NCBI GenBank assembly: GCA_030616425.1
Contig: JAUWXJ010000006.1
Location: 1 to 26,049 of the forward strand
Direction of reading: 5' to 3'
DNA: 26,049 bases
Origin: Desulfobacterales bacterium
GTDB taxonomy: Bacteria; Desulfobacterota; Desulfobacteria; Desulfobacterales; C00003060
This document shows, piece by piece, positions 15,197 to 22,001 of this stretch (its first letter is position 1; every line of letters starts with the position of its first letter). Made by a program: the position numbers and the translations under genes. The notes beneath the pieces were generated by a model that was given only the letters and a program-made list of their open reading frames with translations, had not been told where the DNA came from and did no database searches.

Positions 15197-15483
15197 TAGA
15201 GACCAACCCGGATAAATCGGAAATCCGAAGCACGAAATTCGAAACTCGAAACAAATCCGAAATCCGAATTTCTAAATGTTCAAAACAATTAACTTTAGGC
15301 ACTTTAGCTCACTTCAGTTTGTTTAGCCATCTGTTTCGGTCATTTGAATTTTTGTCATTTGATATTGTTTGCGGCTTACGCCTTGAGAACAGTACGTATT
15401 TCGATATTCGTATTTAGCGCAGGCTTCACTTCGTGTCGAATTTACTTTCTGCCAGAAAAAACACGAATTTCACAACTAACGGA
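15197..15483. other. Intergenic with imperfect TTCGAAAT/ATCCGAAAT-type repeats
   Basis: 287 bp. Positions 15217-15275 contain repeated short units of the form AATCCGAA, AAATTCGAAA and AACTCGAAAC, a low-complexity pattern that recurs between 15390 and 15445 as ATTTCGATATTCG. No gene is seen. Sequences of this kind are scattered in intergenic regions of some Desulfobacterota genomes to my recollection, with no known function. Confidence 0.45.
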
Positions 15484-15939
15484 CTACACATCAAACTGTG
15501 CTTTGATCTTGTATACCTTGGTGGCGGGAAGATTCAGTGTATCGGTCACACCTGTTTCAGAGGCTATCTCCTTCAAATAGCCCTCTATTTGCTCCATGGA
15601 TTCGGCAATAAAGGTAAACCAGACATTGTATTCATGGTCCCGGCGATAATTGTGTGTGACACCTGGGTATCGGTTGACCGTTTCCGAGAATTGGGCAATC
15701 TTCTCCTCTGGGACCCGAGCTGCGCAAAGCGTGCTCACAAAACCAAGCTTGTTGGGCACGAAATTCCCGCCTATGCGCCTAATAATTCCTTTTTTCTTCA
15801 GACGCCTTATGCGCCTGATCACATCATCTTCTTCCAAACCCAGTTCTCGGGCAACGACCAGGTACGGACGAGAAACAATGGGAAGGTCCGATTGTATTCG
15901 GTTTAGTATGGCCCTGTCGGTGTCATCCATTTTGGCCAT
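15484..15939 (-). CDS. ahbA: AhbA-type siroheme decarboxylase subunit (Lrp/AsnC-like)
   Basis: 151 aa. N-terminal Lrp/AsnC-like helix-turn-helix (MAKMDDTDRAILNRIQSD; LGLEEDDVIRRIRRLKKKGIIRRIGGNF), followed by the C-terminal domain with THNYRRDHEYNVWFTF and LNLPATKVYKIK. The HNY...YNVWFT pattern is that of AhbA rather than AhbB (which shows SHCY...YNLY). AhbA and AhbB decarboxylate siroheme to 12,18-didecarboxysiroheme in the alternative heme pathway used by sulfate reducers and many archaea. The ATG at 15939 has AGGTGG 8 nt upstream; the GTG at 15951 lies within that site. No ahbB is in the window, so the pair is probably split. It follows yjbQ after 28 bp and is likely co-transcribed. Confidence 0.82.
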   Translation of the reverse strand: MAKMDDTDRAILNRIQSDLPIVSRPYLVVARELGLEEDDVIRRIRRLKKKGIIRRIGGNFVPNKLGFVSTLCAARVPEEKIAQFSETVNRYPGVTHNYRRDHEYNVWFTFIAESMEQIEGYLKEIASETGVTDTLNLPATKVYKIKAQFDV

Positions 15940-15967
15940 AGTAGATACCACCTGCCTTTGGAGCTAT

Positions 15968-16360
15968 TTATAGAAATCGTATGTGAACCTTTCTGCTACG
16001 GGGGCCATCAAACTCACAGAAAAAGACTCCCTGCCACGTCCCTAACTTCAAGCGGCCCCCCTCCACTGCAACGACCTCTGACGCCCCGATAATGCTCGAC
16101 TTGATGTGGGCCGGCGAATTCCCCTCTAAGTGGCGATATGCTTCTTTCCAGGGAACAATCTTGTTCAAAACCATCAAGATGTCTGATTTGACGCTGGGGT
16201 CAGCTCTCTCGTTGATGGTAATAGCTGCCGTGGTATGCGGAACAAAGAGCATACAAATGCCGTCATCGACCCCTTGTGACCGGATTGCATTCTCGATATC
16301 CCCGGTAATCTCTACGAATTCGGTCTTAGATTTGGTCTTGACTGTAAGCGTCCCCTTCAT
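15968..16360 (-). CDS. yjbQ: YjbQ family protein (UPF0047)
   Basis: 130 aa. The signature stretches are PHTTAAITINERADPSVKSD, RHLEGNSPAHIKSS and LKLGTWQGVFFCEFDGPRSR, giving the conserved H, E and H positions of the family. E. coli YjbQ has weak thiamine-phosphate-synthase activity; the physiological role is unclear. The ATG at 16360 is preceded by GGAG 5 nt away; the TTG five codons earlier lies in that site. The dsrC terminator ends 14 nt upstream, so expression depends on read-through or an unseen promoter. Confidence 0.9.
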   Translation of the reverse strand: MKGTLTVKTKSKTEFVEITGDIENAIRSQGVDDGICMLFVPHTTAAITINERADPSVKSDILMVLNKIVPWKEAYRHLEGNSPAHIKSSIIGASEVVAVEGGRLKLGTWQGVFFCEFDGPRSRKVHIRFL

Positions 16361-16373
16361 CACCTCTCCAGAC

Positions 16374-16414
16374 AAAAAAAAAGAGGCTTAACGGCAAACC
16401 AAAGCCTCTTTTTT
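16374..16414 (-). terminator. Terminator between dsrC and yjbQ
   Basis: AAGAGGCTT (16381-16389) and AAGCCTCTT (16402-16410) form a 9-bp stem extended by A:T pairs, with a 12-nt loop. On the minus strand it ends in nine Ts (16382-16374). It is symmetrical enough to work in both directions. Confidence 0.85.
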
Positions 16415-16452
16415 GGACGTCCAAATTGTTTCGCAAGATTAAGATTCGTGTC

Positions 16453-16770
16453 TTAGACGCATCCCGTTGGCTTGGGGAGACCCGCCATCTTGCATGCGCC
16501 TTTGCCTGGGCCAGATGGAAACAGTTCGTAAATGTGTTTCAGCTTGTAACCGGTCACCTTGGAGAAAATCCTGACCATGGGTGCGATCCCGTTCTTCTCG
16601 TAATACTCCTGCAAGAACTTGACGCACTTCCAATGTTCATCGGTCATTTCCTCAATCCCCTCGGTCGTCTTCACGTGCTGGACCCACTCTGGACACCAGT
16701 TGTCAAAGGAATCAATAAAACCATCTTCGTCCACAGTGAAGGTTTTTCCCTCAAACTCAACAGTCGGCAT
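16453..16770 (-). CDS. dsrC: DsrC, sulfur-carrier protein of dissimilatory sulfite reductase
   Basis: 105 aa, the exact length of well-studied DsrC. The C-terminal swinging arm carries both redox-active cysteines C93 (GACKMAGLP) and C104 (PTGCV). Other marks are DEDGFIDSFDNWCPEW and LFPSGPGKG. DsrC accepts the sulfur from sulfite reduced at DsrAB as a trisulfide between these cysteines, which is then reduced by the membrane DsrMKJOP complex. It is encoded apart from dsrABD, as in most sulfate reducers. AAGGAGG (16779-16785) is a near-perfect ribosome-binding site, in line with very high expression. It has its own promoter candidate and a strong terminator. Confidence 0.97.
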   Translation of the reverse strand: MPTVEFEGKTFTVDEDGFIDSFDNWCPEWVQHVKTTEGIEEMTDEHWKCVKFLQEYYEKNGIAPMVRIFSKVTGYKLKHIYELFPSGPGKGACKMAGLPKPTGCV

Positions 16771-16847
16771 GCCAACGCCCTCCTTTTCTTAAGTAATGTT
16801 CCTTATTATTATGTCCTTACCTAATTCCCACTTTCAATCTGAACGTG

Positions 16848-16874
16848 TTTATATGAAAAAACGCAATTTGTCAA
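16848..16874 (-). promoter_or_regulatory. Candidate dsrC promoter
   Basis: Perfect TTGACA (16869-16874) and TATAAA (16848-16853) on the minus strand. The 15-nt spacer is short of the ideal 17. A leader of about 70 nt would follow. Confidence 0.5.
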
Positions 16875-16909
16875 TACCAAAAAACAATAAGCTCGAATTC
16901 GTCGCAACC

Positions 16910-17014
16910 TCAGCGGAGTTCCTCCAGGTAGATATCAGCAAATTCCGGGCCCAAGTGCCTACCCGGAGCGTAGTCATAAGGGCTCTTCTCCCACAGTCGA
17001 ACACCGGGCCTCAT
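16910..17014 (-). CDS. Short ORF (34 codons) overlapping the pyrR stop
   Basis: The ATG at 17014 shares one base with the pyrR stop codon (TAATG), which suggests translational coupling. The product reads MRPGVRLWEKSPYDYAPGR and ends GPEFADIYLEELR, a plausible protein-like composition. No known domain. It may be real or a chance overlap. Confidence 0.4.
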   Translation of the reverse strand: MRPGVRLWEKSPYDYAPGRHLGPEFADIYLEELR

Positions 17015-17547
17015 TACGCAATAATAGCCACTTCATCCCGTCCTGCCTTTTCTTTCAAATAAACGTTGACCATGGTGTCGTGGATCGTCTCAACGTGTTT
17101 GCCAATGTAGTTGGCCTGAATCGGCAGCTCGCGGTGCCCCCGATCCACCAGGACAGCCAGTTCGATCCTGTCTGGACGGCCGAAATCGATAAGGGCATCC
17201 ATGGCTGCCCGAACCGTTCGGCCGGTAAAAAGGACATCGTCCACCAGGATCACCTGTTTGCCATCCAAAGAAAAAGGCAAGTCAGTCTTCTGCACAACTG
17301 GCTGGTGGCTTATTCGGGTCCAATCGTCCCTGTAAAGTGTGATGTCCAAGTCTCCCCTGGGAATGTCCACTCCCTCATTGGAAAGAATCTTTCCCTTTAT
17401 CCGATCGGCCAAGAACACGCCGCCTGTCCGGATTCCGATCAGCACCAGATTCTCCGCCCCCCTGTGCTTCTCCAGGATTTCGTGGGTTATCCTTGTCAAG
17501 ATCCGGTCAATATCAGTCCCTTTTAAGATGACTTGTTCCGTTGACAT
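17014..17547 (-). CDS. pyrR: PyrR, pyrimidine operon regulator / uracil phosphoribosyltransferase
   Basis: 177 aa. The PRPP-binding motif VILVDDVLFTGRTV (99-112) and GIRTGGVFLADRI (38-50) identify PyrR, which binds pyr mRNA in response to UMP/PRPP and has uracil phosphoribosyltransferase activity. The ATG at 17547 follows a GAGGA 8 nt away and matches the usual N-terminus (VILKGTDIDRILTRITHEI); an in-frame start at 17649 adds 34 residues not found in the family. No pyr biosynthesis gene is in the window. It follows fmdB on the same strand. Confidence 0.93.
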   Translation of the reverse strand: MSTEQVILKGTDIDRILTRITHEILEKHRGAENLVLIGIRTGGVFLADRIKGKILSNEGVDIPRGDLDITLYRDDWTRISHQPVVQKTDLPFSLDGKQVILVDDVLFTGRTVRAAMDALIDFGRPDRIELAVLVDRGHRELPIQANYIGKHVETIHDTMVNVYLKEKAGRDEVAIIA

Positions 17548-17645
17548 AGCAAGTATCCTCAATTGAAGTGTTTGGTTCCCGCTTTTGGTTCTATTAAGGG
17601 CTTTGGATAATACGCTGTGTACATCCGACAACCGCCCGTAATCGC

Positions 17646-18134
17646 TCAAAGATCGTAAAGGGTGTCATCACGGCTCGGTGGAACCCGCTTGATTCTCCGT
17701 CCCCTTTTTCCCTCGACTACGAAAGGGTCCTCCTCTTCAAGCACGTCCCCCATCTCAGCCTCAATCTGTGCCGGGTCTTCACCCGCCTCCATACGTCTGA
17801 AGGCTTCTTCCATGCCTGGCCCGAGACCAACACCTGCTGCATCTGAGAGCTTGCGCATCAAACCGGCAGCCTGGCGCGGATCATCCTCGTTGATTCTGTC
17901 GGCCTCCCGGGCCAGCAGATCCATCGCTTTTTCCATCCTGGCCTCGTCTATCGGAATATCATCCAGATCGCCCCCCTCTTTTGCGCCCGTGAGCCGGGCA
18001 AAAGTGGACATCTGCCTTGTCAGCCTTTTTTGTTTACACCTGGGGCAGAGGGGCCGTTTGGTGGTGTTCACCGAGCTTGAGAAGAAGTTGAATATGGTAT
18101 TACAGTCTTCGCAATAAAACTCGTAAATAGGCAT
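17646..18134 (-). CDS. FmdB-family zinc-ribbon protein
   Basis: 162 aa. The N-terminal zinc ribbon has C8-xx-C11 and C30-xx-C33 (MPIYEFYCEDCNTIF, PLCPRCKQKRL), the FmdB/putative regulatory protein pattern. The C-terminal ~110 residues are acidic and helical (ARMEKAMDLLAREADRINEDD; EAEMGDVLEEEDPF) and end basic. The ATG at 18134 has AGGAAA 8 nt upstream. Function is unclear; family members were first linked to formamidase operons. It is the first gene of a probable fmdB-pyrR transcript. Confidence 0.88.
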   Translation of the reverse strand: MPIYEFYCEDCNTIFNFFSSSVNTTKRPLCPRCKQKRLTRQMSTFARLTGAKEGGDLDDIPIDEARMEKAMDLLAREADRINEDDPRQAAGLMRKLSDAAGVGLGPGMEEAFRRMEAGEDPAQIEAEMGDVLEEEDPFVVEGKRGRRIKRVPPSRDDTLYDL

Positions 18135-18276
18135 GGTATCTTTTCCTGGCGTTTTTCAGGCTTCAAAGGGCCGTCGTCACCTGAGGAAGATCACGCACAG
18201 TGTTGCGTTCTGTTTTATAATAAGGATCTTACAGACGGGTCAATAGAATAATGGATCGGTTGGTTGCCTCGTGGAT

Positions 18277-18317
18277 CAAAAGAAAAGGGGTGTGCCGCGC
18301 CTTCGCCCGGCACACCC
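18277..18317 (-). terminator. Terminator after hsp20
   Basis: GGGTGTGCCG (18288-18297) and CGGCACACCC (18308-18317) form a perfect 10-bp stem. On the minus strand it is followed by CTTTTCTTTT. Confidence 0.85.
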
Positions 18318-18335
18318 TTCAGGATTATGATATCA

Positions 18336-18779
18336 TTAGCTCTTGACTTCTATTTTTTTTGGCTTGGCAGCCTCAGATTTTGGGAGCTTGATGCTAAGTA
18401 CCCCGTCTTTGTAGGTTGCATCCACCTTGGCGGCCTTGACCTCGCGGGGGAGTCGAACAGTCCTGGAAAATGCCCCATAGCGTCTCTCGACACGATGGTA
18501 GTGTTCATTCTCTTCTTTCTTTTCGTGCTTTTTCTCCCCTTTGATGGTCAGCATGCCGTCCGACACGGTGATATTAATGTCCTTCTTGTCCATGCCCGGG
18601 ATCTCAGCCTTGATTATAAGATCTTTGTCGGACTCAGACACGTCAAAGGCCGGGACCCATTCCCTTTCTTCAAAGAATGGAACAGACACGTCAAAAGCCC
18701 CAAAGAATCGATCAAAGAAGTCCCGTTCAGGACTGGCCAATGATACCTTCCGTCTTAGTATTGGTGTAAGAGCAAACAT
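18336..18779 (-). CDS. Small heat-shock protein, Hsp20/alpha-crystallin family
   Basis: 147 aa holdase chaperone. The alpha-crystallin domain spans about residues 40-135 (VPAFDVSESDKDLIIKAEIPGM; GVLSIKLPKSEAA), with a C-terminal IEV that fits the I-x-I/V motif used in oligomer assembly. The ATG at 18779 is preceded by AAGGAGG 8 nt away; an in-frame GTG three codons earlier is inside the spacer. It is followed by a strong terminator. Promoter candidate: TTGACT (18852-18857) with TATCTT (18830-18835), 16-nt spacer. Confidence 0.95.
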   Translation of the reverse strand: MFALTPILRRKVSLASPERDFFDRFFGAFDVSVPFFEEREWVPAFDVSESDKDLIIKAEIPGMDKKDINITVSDGMLTIKGEKKHEKKEENEHYHRVERRYGAFSRTVRLPREVKAAKVDATYKDGVLSIKLPKSEAAKPKKIEVKS

Positions 18780-18829
18780 ACTGTCCACCTCCTTCCTGTG
18801 TCGTTATAGATACCTTTCGGTTTGATTAA

Positions 18830-18857
18830 AAGATAATCACTCTGGGAGGGTAGTCAA
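18830..18857 (-). promoter_or_regulatory. Candidate hsp20 promoter
   Basis: TTGACT, 16-nt spacer and TATCTT on the minus strand. No CIRCE or clear sigma32 element is seen. Confidence 0.4.
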
Positions 18858-18914
18858 GGGGTGTGAATCTGCATGGGTTGGCAATGTTGAGGGAGGATCG
18901 GGCTGGTCCTTTTC

Positions 18915-19844
18915 TTAAGAAACTACCCACAGGGCACGGCCAGACATCCTGTCGAGCACATATTTTGAGACGCTTCCCATAAAGAAGGCCTCGTTCACGC
19001 CACGCCTCCCAATGACGACTGTACCGTAGTCTCCGTTCCTGGCGTGATCCAGGATAGCCTTGCCAATGTCGATAGTGCGTTTGACCACCTTGAGTTCTAT
19101 TTGATTCTCTTGAATGCCTGCCTCCTGGAACTTGCGCTGTGCGTGTGTATAAAAATGGTCAATGCATTGTTTTGCACCTCGAGCAATAATCTCCCCTACG
19201 TCACTCTCTTTCTCATCAAAATCGATCACGCAGTAATCTCTGAGCGTTGGCGTCACATGAAACAACGTGAGCTTAATCTTATCGTTTCCTCCAACCAAAA
19301 AGCCAAGGTGATCCACAGCGCGAAGTGAGGCCTCAGAACCATCCACGGCCAGCATCACCTTCATGGACATCACATCTCCGTCTACCACCCACACGGGAAT
19401 CACGCTGGAATGCTCCACCAATTTAGCGGTCGTACTCCCCATAAAGGTTTTCTGGATACGCGAAAGACCTCTTCTTCCCACAAGAATTGCATCATAAAGG
19501 CCTTGCTGGGCACAGTCCAAGATATCCCTGGCAATCCCAGTTACCTTTTTCTGGGTGGCAGTCTCAATGCATTCCTCTGCGATTCCCATCCCGACCATCT
19601 GGGTCTTGTGCTTGTCTAGGATACTATGGGCAAACTCGGCATTTTTTCGGACCACCTTTTCTAGTTCAGCCCTTGTTCTTGGATCGGTTTCAGCCTCATC
19701 CAAGAGATATTGGGAAATGGTAGGCTGTACATGGAACAGGGTGTACGTCAAATTTTGTACAACCGAAGACATCCTGACGGCATATTTGACCGCATCTGTT
19801 GAATGGATCGATCCGTCAACAACTAGCAAAATCTTCTTATCCAT
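18915..19844 (-). CDS. Universal stress protein with two UspA domains
   Basis: 309 aa. Domain 1 (residues 3-155) and domain 2 (162-308) each begin with a beta-strand plus DGS (LLVVDGSIHS; MLAVDGSEAS) and end with a nucleotide-binding signature: GRRGLSRIQKTFMGSTT (123-139) and GRRGVNEAFFMGSVS (279-293). The GxxG...GS pattern fits ATP-binding Usps. Role: a soluble stress/energy-status protein of unknown partner. The ATG at 19844 follows GGGAG 5 nt away. It neighbours hsp20 on the same strand and is divergent from the deacetylase gene. Confidence 0.93.
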   Translation of the reverse strand: MDKKILLVVDGSIHSTDAVKYAVRMSSVVQNLTYTLFHVQPTISQYLLDEAETDPRTRAELEKVVRKNAEFAHSILDKHKTQMVGMGIAEECIETATQKKVTGIARDILDCAQQGLYDAILVGRRGLSRIQKTFMGSTTAKLVEHSSVIPVWVVDGDVMSMKVMLAVDGSEASLRAVDHLGFLVGGNDKIKLTLFHVTPTLRDYCVIDFDEKESDVGEIIARGAKQCIDHFYTHAQRKFQEAGIQENQIELKVVKRTIDIGKAILDHARNGDYGTVVIGRRGVNEAFFMGSVSKYVLDRMSGRALWVVS

Positions 19845-20062
19845 CTCAACTCCCTTTTTCTCTTAAAGATATGAAGATAGTGAATTAAACATACTATACT
19901 GCATGTCTGATAGTACAATGATATCGAGGGTTCAACCCTGTAATAAGTTCCAGACACACAAACATGCCTTTGCTGCATGGACGGTTGGATACATGTGCGA
20001 CAATCTTGCCAATCGATTCATAATTGTGATATGTGGAAACAAAGGCAAAGACCAAGGTCAAA

Positions 20063-21178
20063 ATGAAGACCGCCTTTCTTTATACTGAGAAGTTCTTCGC
20101 ATACGACTACGGGGCAAGCCATCCTCTTAAGATTGAGCGGCTGCAACTCACCTACGACCTTTGCAAGGCTTACGGCCTCTTTAGCCTTCCTGATACAGCC
20201 CTGATTGAAGCCAGACCTGCATCCGATTCAGAGATCCTTCGCTTTCACACACCCGAATATGTTGACGTGCTAAAAAGGGCGAGTTCCGGCCAGATTACTG
20301 GCGATTATTCGTATGGCCTCGGGCCAGGAGACAACCCCGTCTTTTCCGGGCTGTGGGAGTGGTCGCAGTATCATACGGGCGCATCCCTTCAGTGTGCTGA
20401 GCTGGTTTCTGAGGGCAAGGCCCGCATTGCCTTTAATATCGCGGGCGGCCTCCACCACGCTGGCGCCAGACAGGCCTCGGGTTTTTGCTATATCAACGAC
20501 CCGGTCTTGGCCATCTACCACTTTGTGGACAAGGGAAAGCGAGTCATGTATCTAGACATAGACGCCCACCACGGCGATGGGGTCCAATGGGCGTTCTATG
20601 AGGATCCAAGGGTGTTGACGGTCTCGTTTCATCAGGATGGGCGCACCCTGTTTCCCGGCACCGGTGACCTGAGCGAGATGGGTCGTGGAGAGGGCTTGGG
20701 TTATGCCGTTAACATACCAATGCTCCCTGGCACAGACGACCACGTATTCTGGGAGGGTTTTAACTCGGTCCTCCCCGTGCTCATGGAACTCTTCAGCCCG
20801 GACGTAATAGTCTCTCAGCTTGGAGTCGACACATTCCTGGATGATCCTCTGGCCGCACTCGAATTCACCACCAATGGATTCTGCAGGGTCATCACCTACC
20901 TTACTGACCAAGGAATCCCCTGGGTGGCCCTGGGGGGCGGCGGCTATAATCCGGCCAATGTGGCGCGCGCATGGACATTGGCATGGACCATCATGAATGG
21001 GGCGGACCTGCCTGATGATCTTCCGGAGTCCATGGTGAAACCACTGTCTGCTTTGGGCCTCCGTGGTGAAAAACTTCGAGACAATGAACACCAGAGCCCC
21101 TGGCAGGAAGAATCTCGCCTCCGTATGAAAAAATGTCTAGAATATCTAGAAACAAAGATCTTTCCGAAAATCAAGTAA
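20063..21178 (+). CDS. Histone-deacetylase superfamily protein (AcuC-like)
   Basis: 371 aa zinc amidohydrolase of the arginase/deacetylase fold. Catalytic His pair in GLHHAGARQASGFCYINDP (H131, H132), metal ligands in LDIDAHHGDG (D167, H169), a third at GVDTFLDD (D256), and the catalytic Tyr in GGGGYNPANVARAW (Y295). The N-terminal HPLKIERL fits the group containing acetoin utilisation protein AcuC, which deacetylates acetyl-CoA synthetase in Bacillus. Likely a lysine deacetylase; the true substrate (polyamine or protein) is not known. The ATG at 20063 is preferred over the in-frame GTG at 20033, which has no ribosome-binding site. Confidence 0.92.
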   Translation: MKTAFLYTEKFFAYDYGASHPLKIERLQLTYDLCKAYGLFSLPDTALIEARPASDSEILRFHTPEYVDVLKRASSGQITGDYSYGLGPGDNPVFSGLWEWSQYHTGASLQCAELVSEGKARIAFNIAGGLHHAGARQASGFCYINDPVLAIYHFVDKGKRVMYLDIDAHHGDGVQWAFYEDPRVLTVSFHQDGRTLFPGTGDLSEMGRGEGLGYAVNIPMLPGTDDHVFWEGFNSVLPVLMELFSPDVIVSQLGVDTFLDDPLAALEFTTNGFCRVITYLTDQGIPWVALGGGGYNPANVARAWTLAWTIMNGADLPDDLPESMVKPLSALGLRGEKLRDNEHQSPWQEESRLRMKKCLEYLETKIFPKIK

Positions 21179-21200
21179 ACCGCCCTGCTAAGCGTTTTTA

Positions 21201-21228
21201 TTGACCCGTTAACCCCAATCTGTTAAAT
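21201..21228 (+). promoter_or_regulatory. Candidate promoter of the DUF3842-cooT-ispH operon
   Basis: TTGACC, 16-nt spacer, TTAAAT (4 of 6 to consensus). It would give a leader of about 115 nt. Support is consensus only. Confidence 0.3.
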
Positions 21229-21353
21229 ATCTTTTTCCGGGTAACCCAAAAGAAAGGTCTGCGCTCTTTTTGTCTGCGTTTTTTTTCTTTTGCCGATAAC
21301 TTCGTGTGTGAAGCCTCTAAAAGCGGCGTAGAGAGGGGGATATCATCTCAAGA

Positions 21354-21776
21354 ATACGCATCTGTGTAATTGACGGCCAGGGTGGCGGCATGGGAAGCGC
21401 CATCATTAAGAAACTCAAAGAGGCCTTTGGGGAATCAGTTGAGATTATTGCACTCGGGACAAACGCCATTGCCACATCCCAAATGCTAAAGGCGAGGGCA
21501 AACCGAGGGGCCTCCGGAGAAAATGCCATTGTTCGTACGGTTTCGCAAGCCGATATAGTCGTGGCTCCCATAGGGATCGTGATGGCCCATGCTATGATGG
21601 GTGAGGTCACACCAAAGATTGCCGAGGCCGTAGCTGCATGCCCGGCCAAAAAGTTTCTCATCCCACTCACCCAGGAAAAAGTGGAAATTGTCGGGCTGTC
21701 ACCCACCCCGCTTCCTCCACTGATCGAGACGTTAATCGAAAAACACTTGAAGGAGCTAATACCCGAAAATGTGTGA
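21354..21776 (+). CDS. DUF3842 family protein, probable non-AUG start
   Basis: About 140 aa. A glycine-rich, nucleotide-binding-like N-terminus reads RICVIDGQGGGMGSAI, then EIIALGTNAIATSQMLKARA, VVAPIGIVMAHAMMGEVTP and KFLIPLTQEKVEIVGL. This is the pattern I associate with DUF3842 (function unknown, Rossmann-like). The first canonical start in frame is ATG 21390, but that would cut off the conserved VIDGQGGG. Frame is open from a TAA at 21318 and contains no ATG, GTG or TTG before 21390. ATA 21354 aligns with the usual initiator; ATC 21342 or 21345 sits closer to the GAGGGGG at 21333-21339. It overlaps cooT by 8 bp. Confidence 0.8.
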   Translation: MRICVIDGQGGGMGSAIIKKLKEAFGESVEIIALGTNAIATSQMLKARANRGASGENAIVRTVSQADIVVAPIGIVMAHAMMGEVTPKIAEAVAACPAKKFLIPLTQEKVEIVGLSPTPLPPLIETLIEKHLKELIPENV

Positions 21777-21960
21777 AGCCAATGCCTACATAATCCGCGA
21801 CGGCGAGGAAGAACTTGTCATGGAGGCAGTCGACAAGATTGAACCTGAAAATAATGGGCTTCGGCTGGTAAATATCTTCGGCGACCAGAAATTCATGCGC
21901 GCCCATATCCATGCCCTATTCCTTGTCAATCACAAGATTTTCCTGAAAGAACAACAATAG
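21769..21960 (+). CDS. CooT-like small nickel-binding protein
   Basis: 63 aa. MCEANAYIIRDGEEELVMEAVDKIEPE, then LRLVNIFGDQKFMRAHI and VNHKIFL, is the CooT-family pattern. In Rhodospirillum CooT, a homodimer binds one nickel near Cys2 and takes part in CO dehydrogenase maturation; Cys2 is present here. The ATG overlaps the end of the DUF3842 gene by 8 bp, so translation is coupled. No CO dehydrogenase gene is in the window, so the nickel enzyme served is unknown. Confidence 0.85.
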   Translation: MCEANAYIIRDGEEELVMEAVDKIEPENNGLRLVNIFGDQKFMRAHIHALFLVNHKIFLKEQQ

Positions 21961-22001
21961 CCTGATAAAATATTGAATGTGTCCAACGGATAGGACCTGT
22001 A

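Noticed and set aside
17548..17649. Extension of pyrR to the start at 17649
   Set aside because: The extra residues are not part of the family, and GAGGA before the ATG at 17547 fits better.
19892..19915. Inverted repeat TACTAT-N12-ATAGTA upstream of the universal stress gene
   Set aside because: Short arms in AT-rich DNA and no supporting copy; the associated -35/-10 pair has only a 14-nt spacer.
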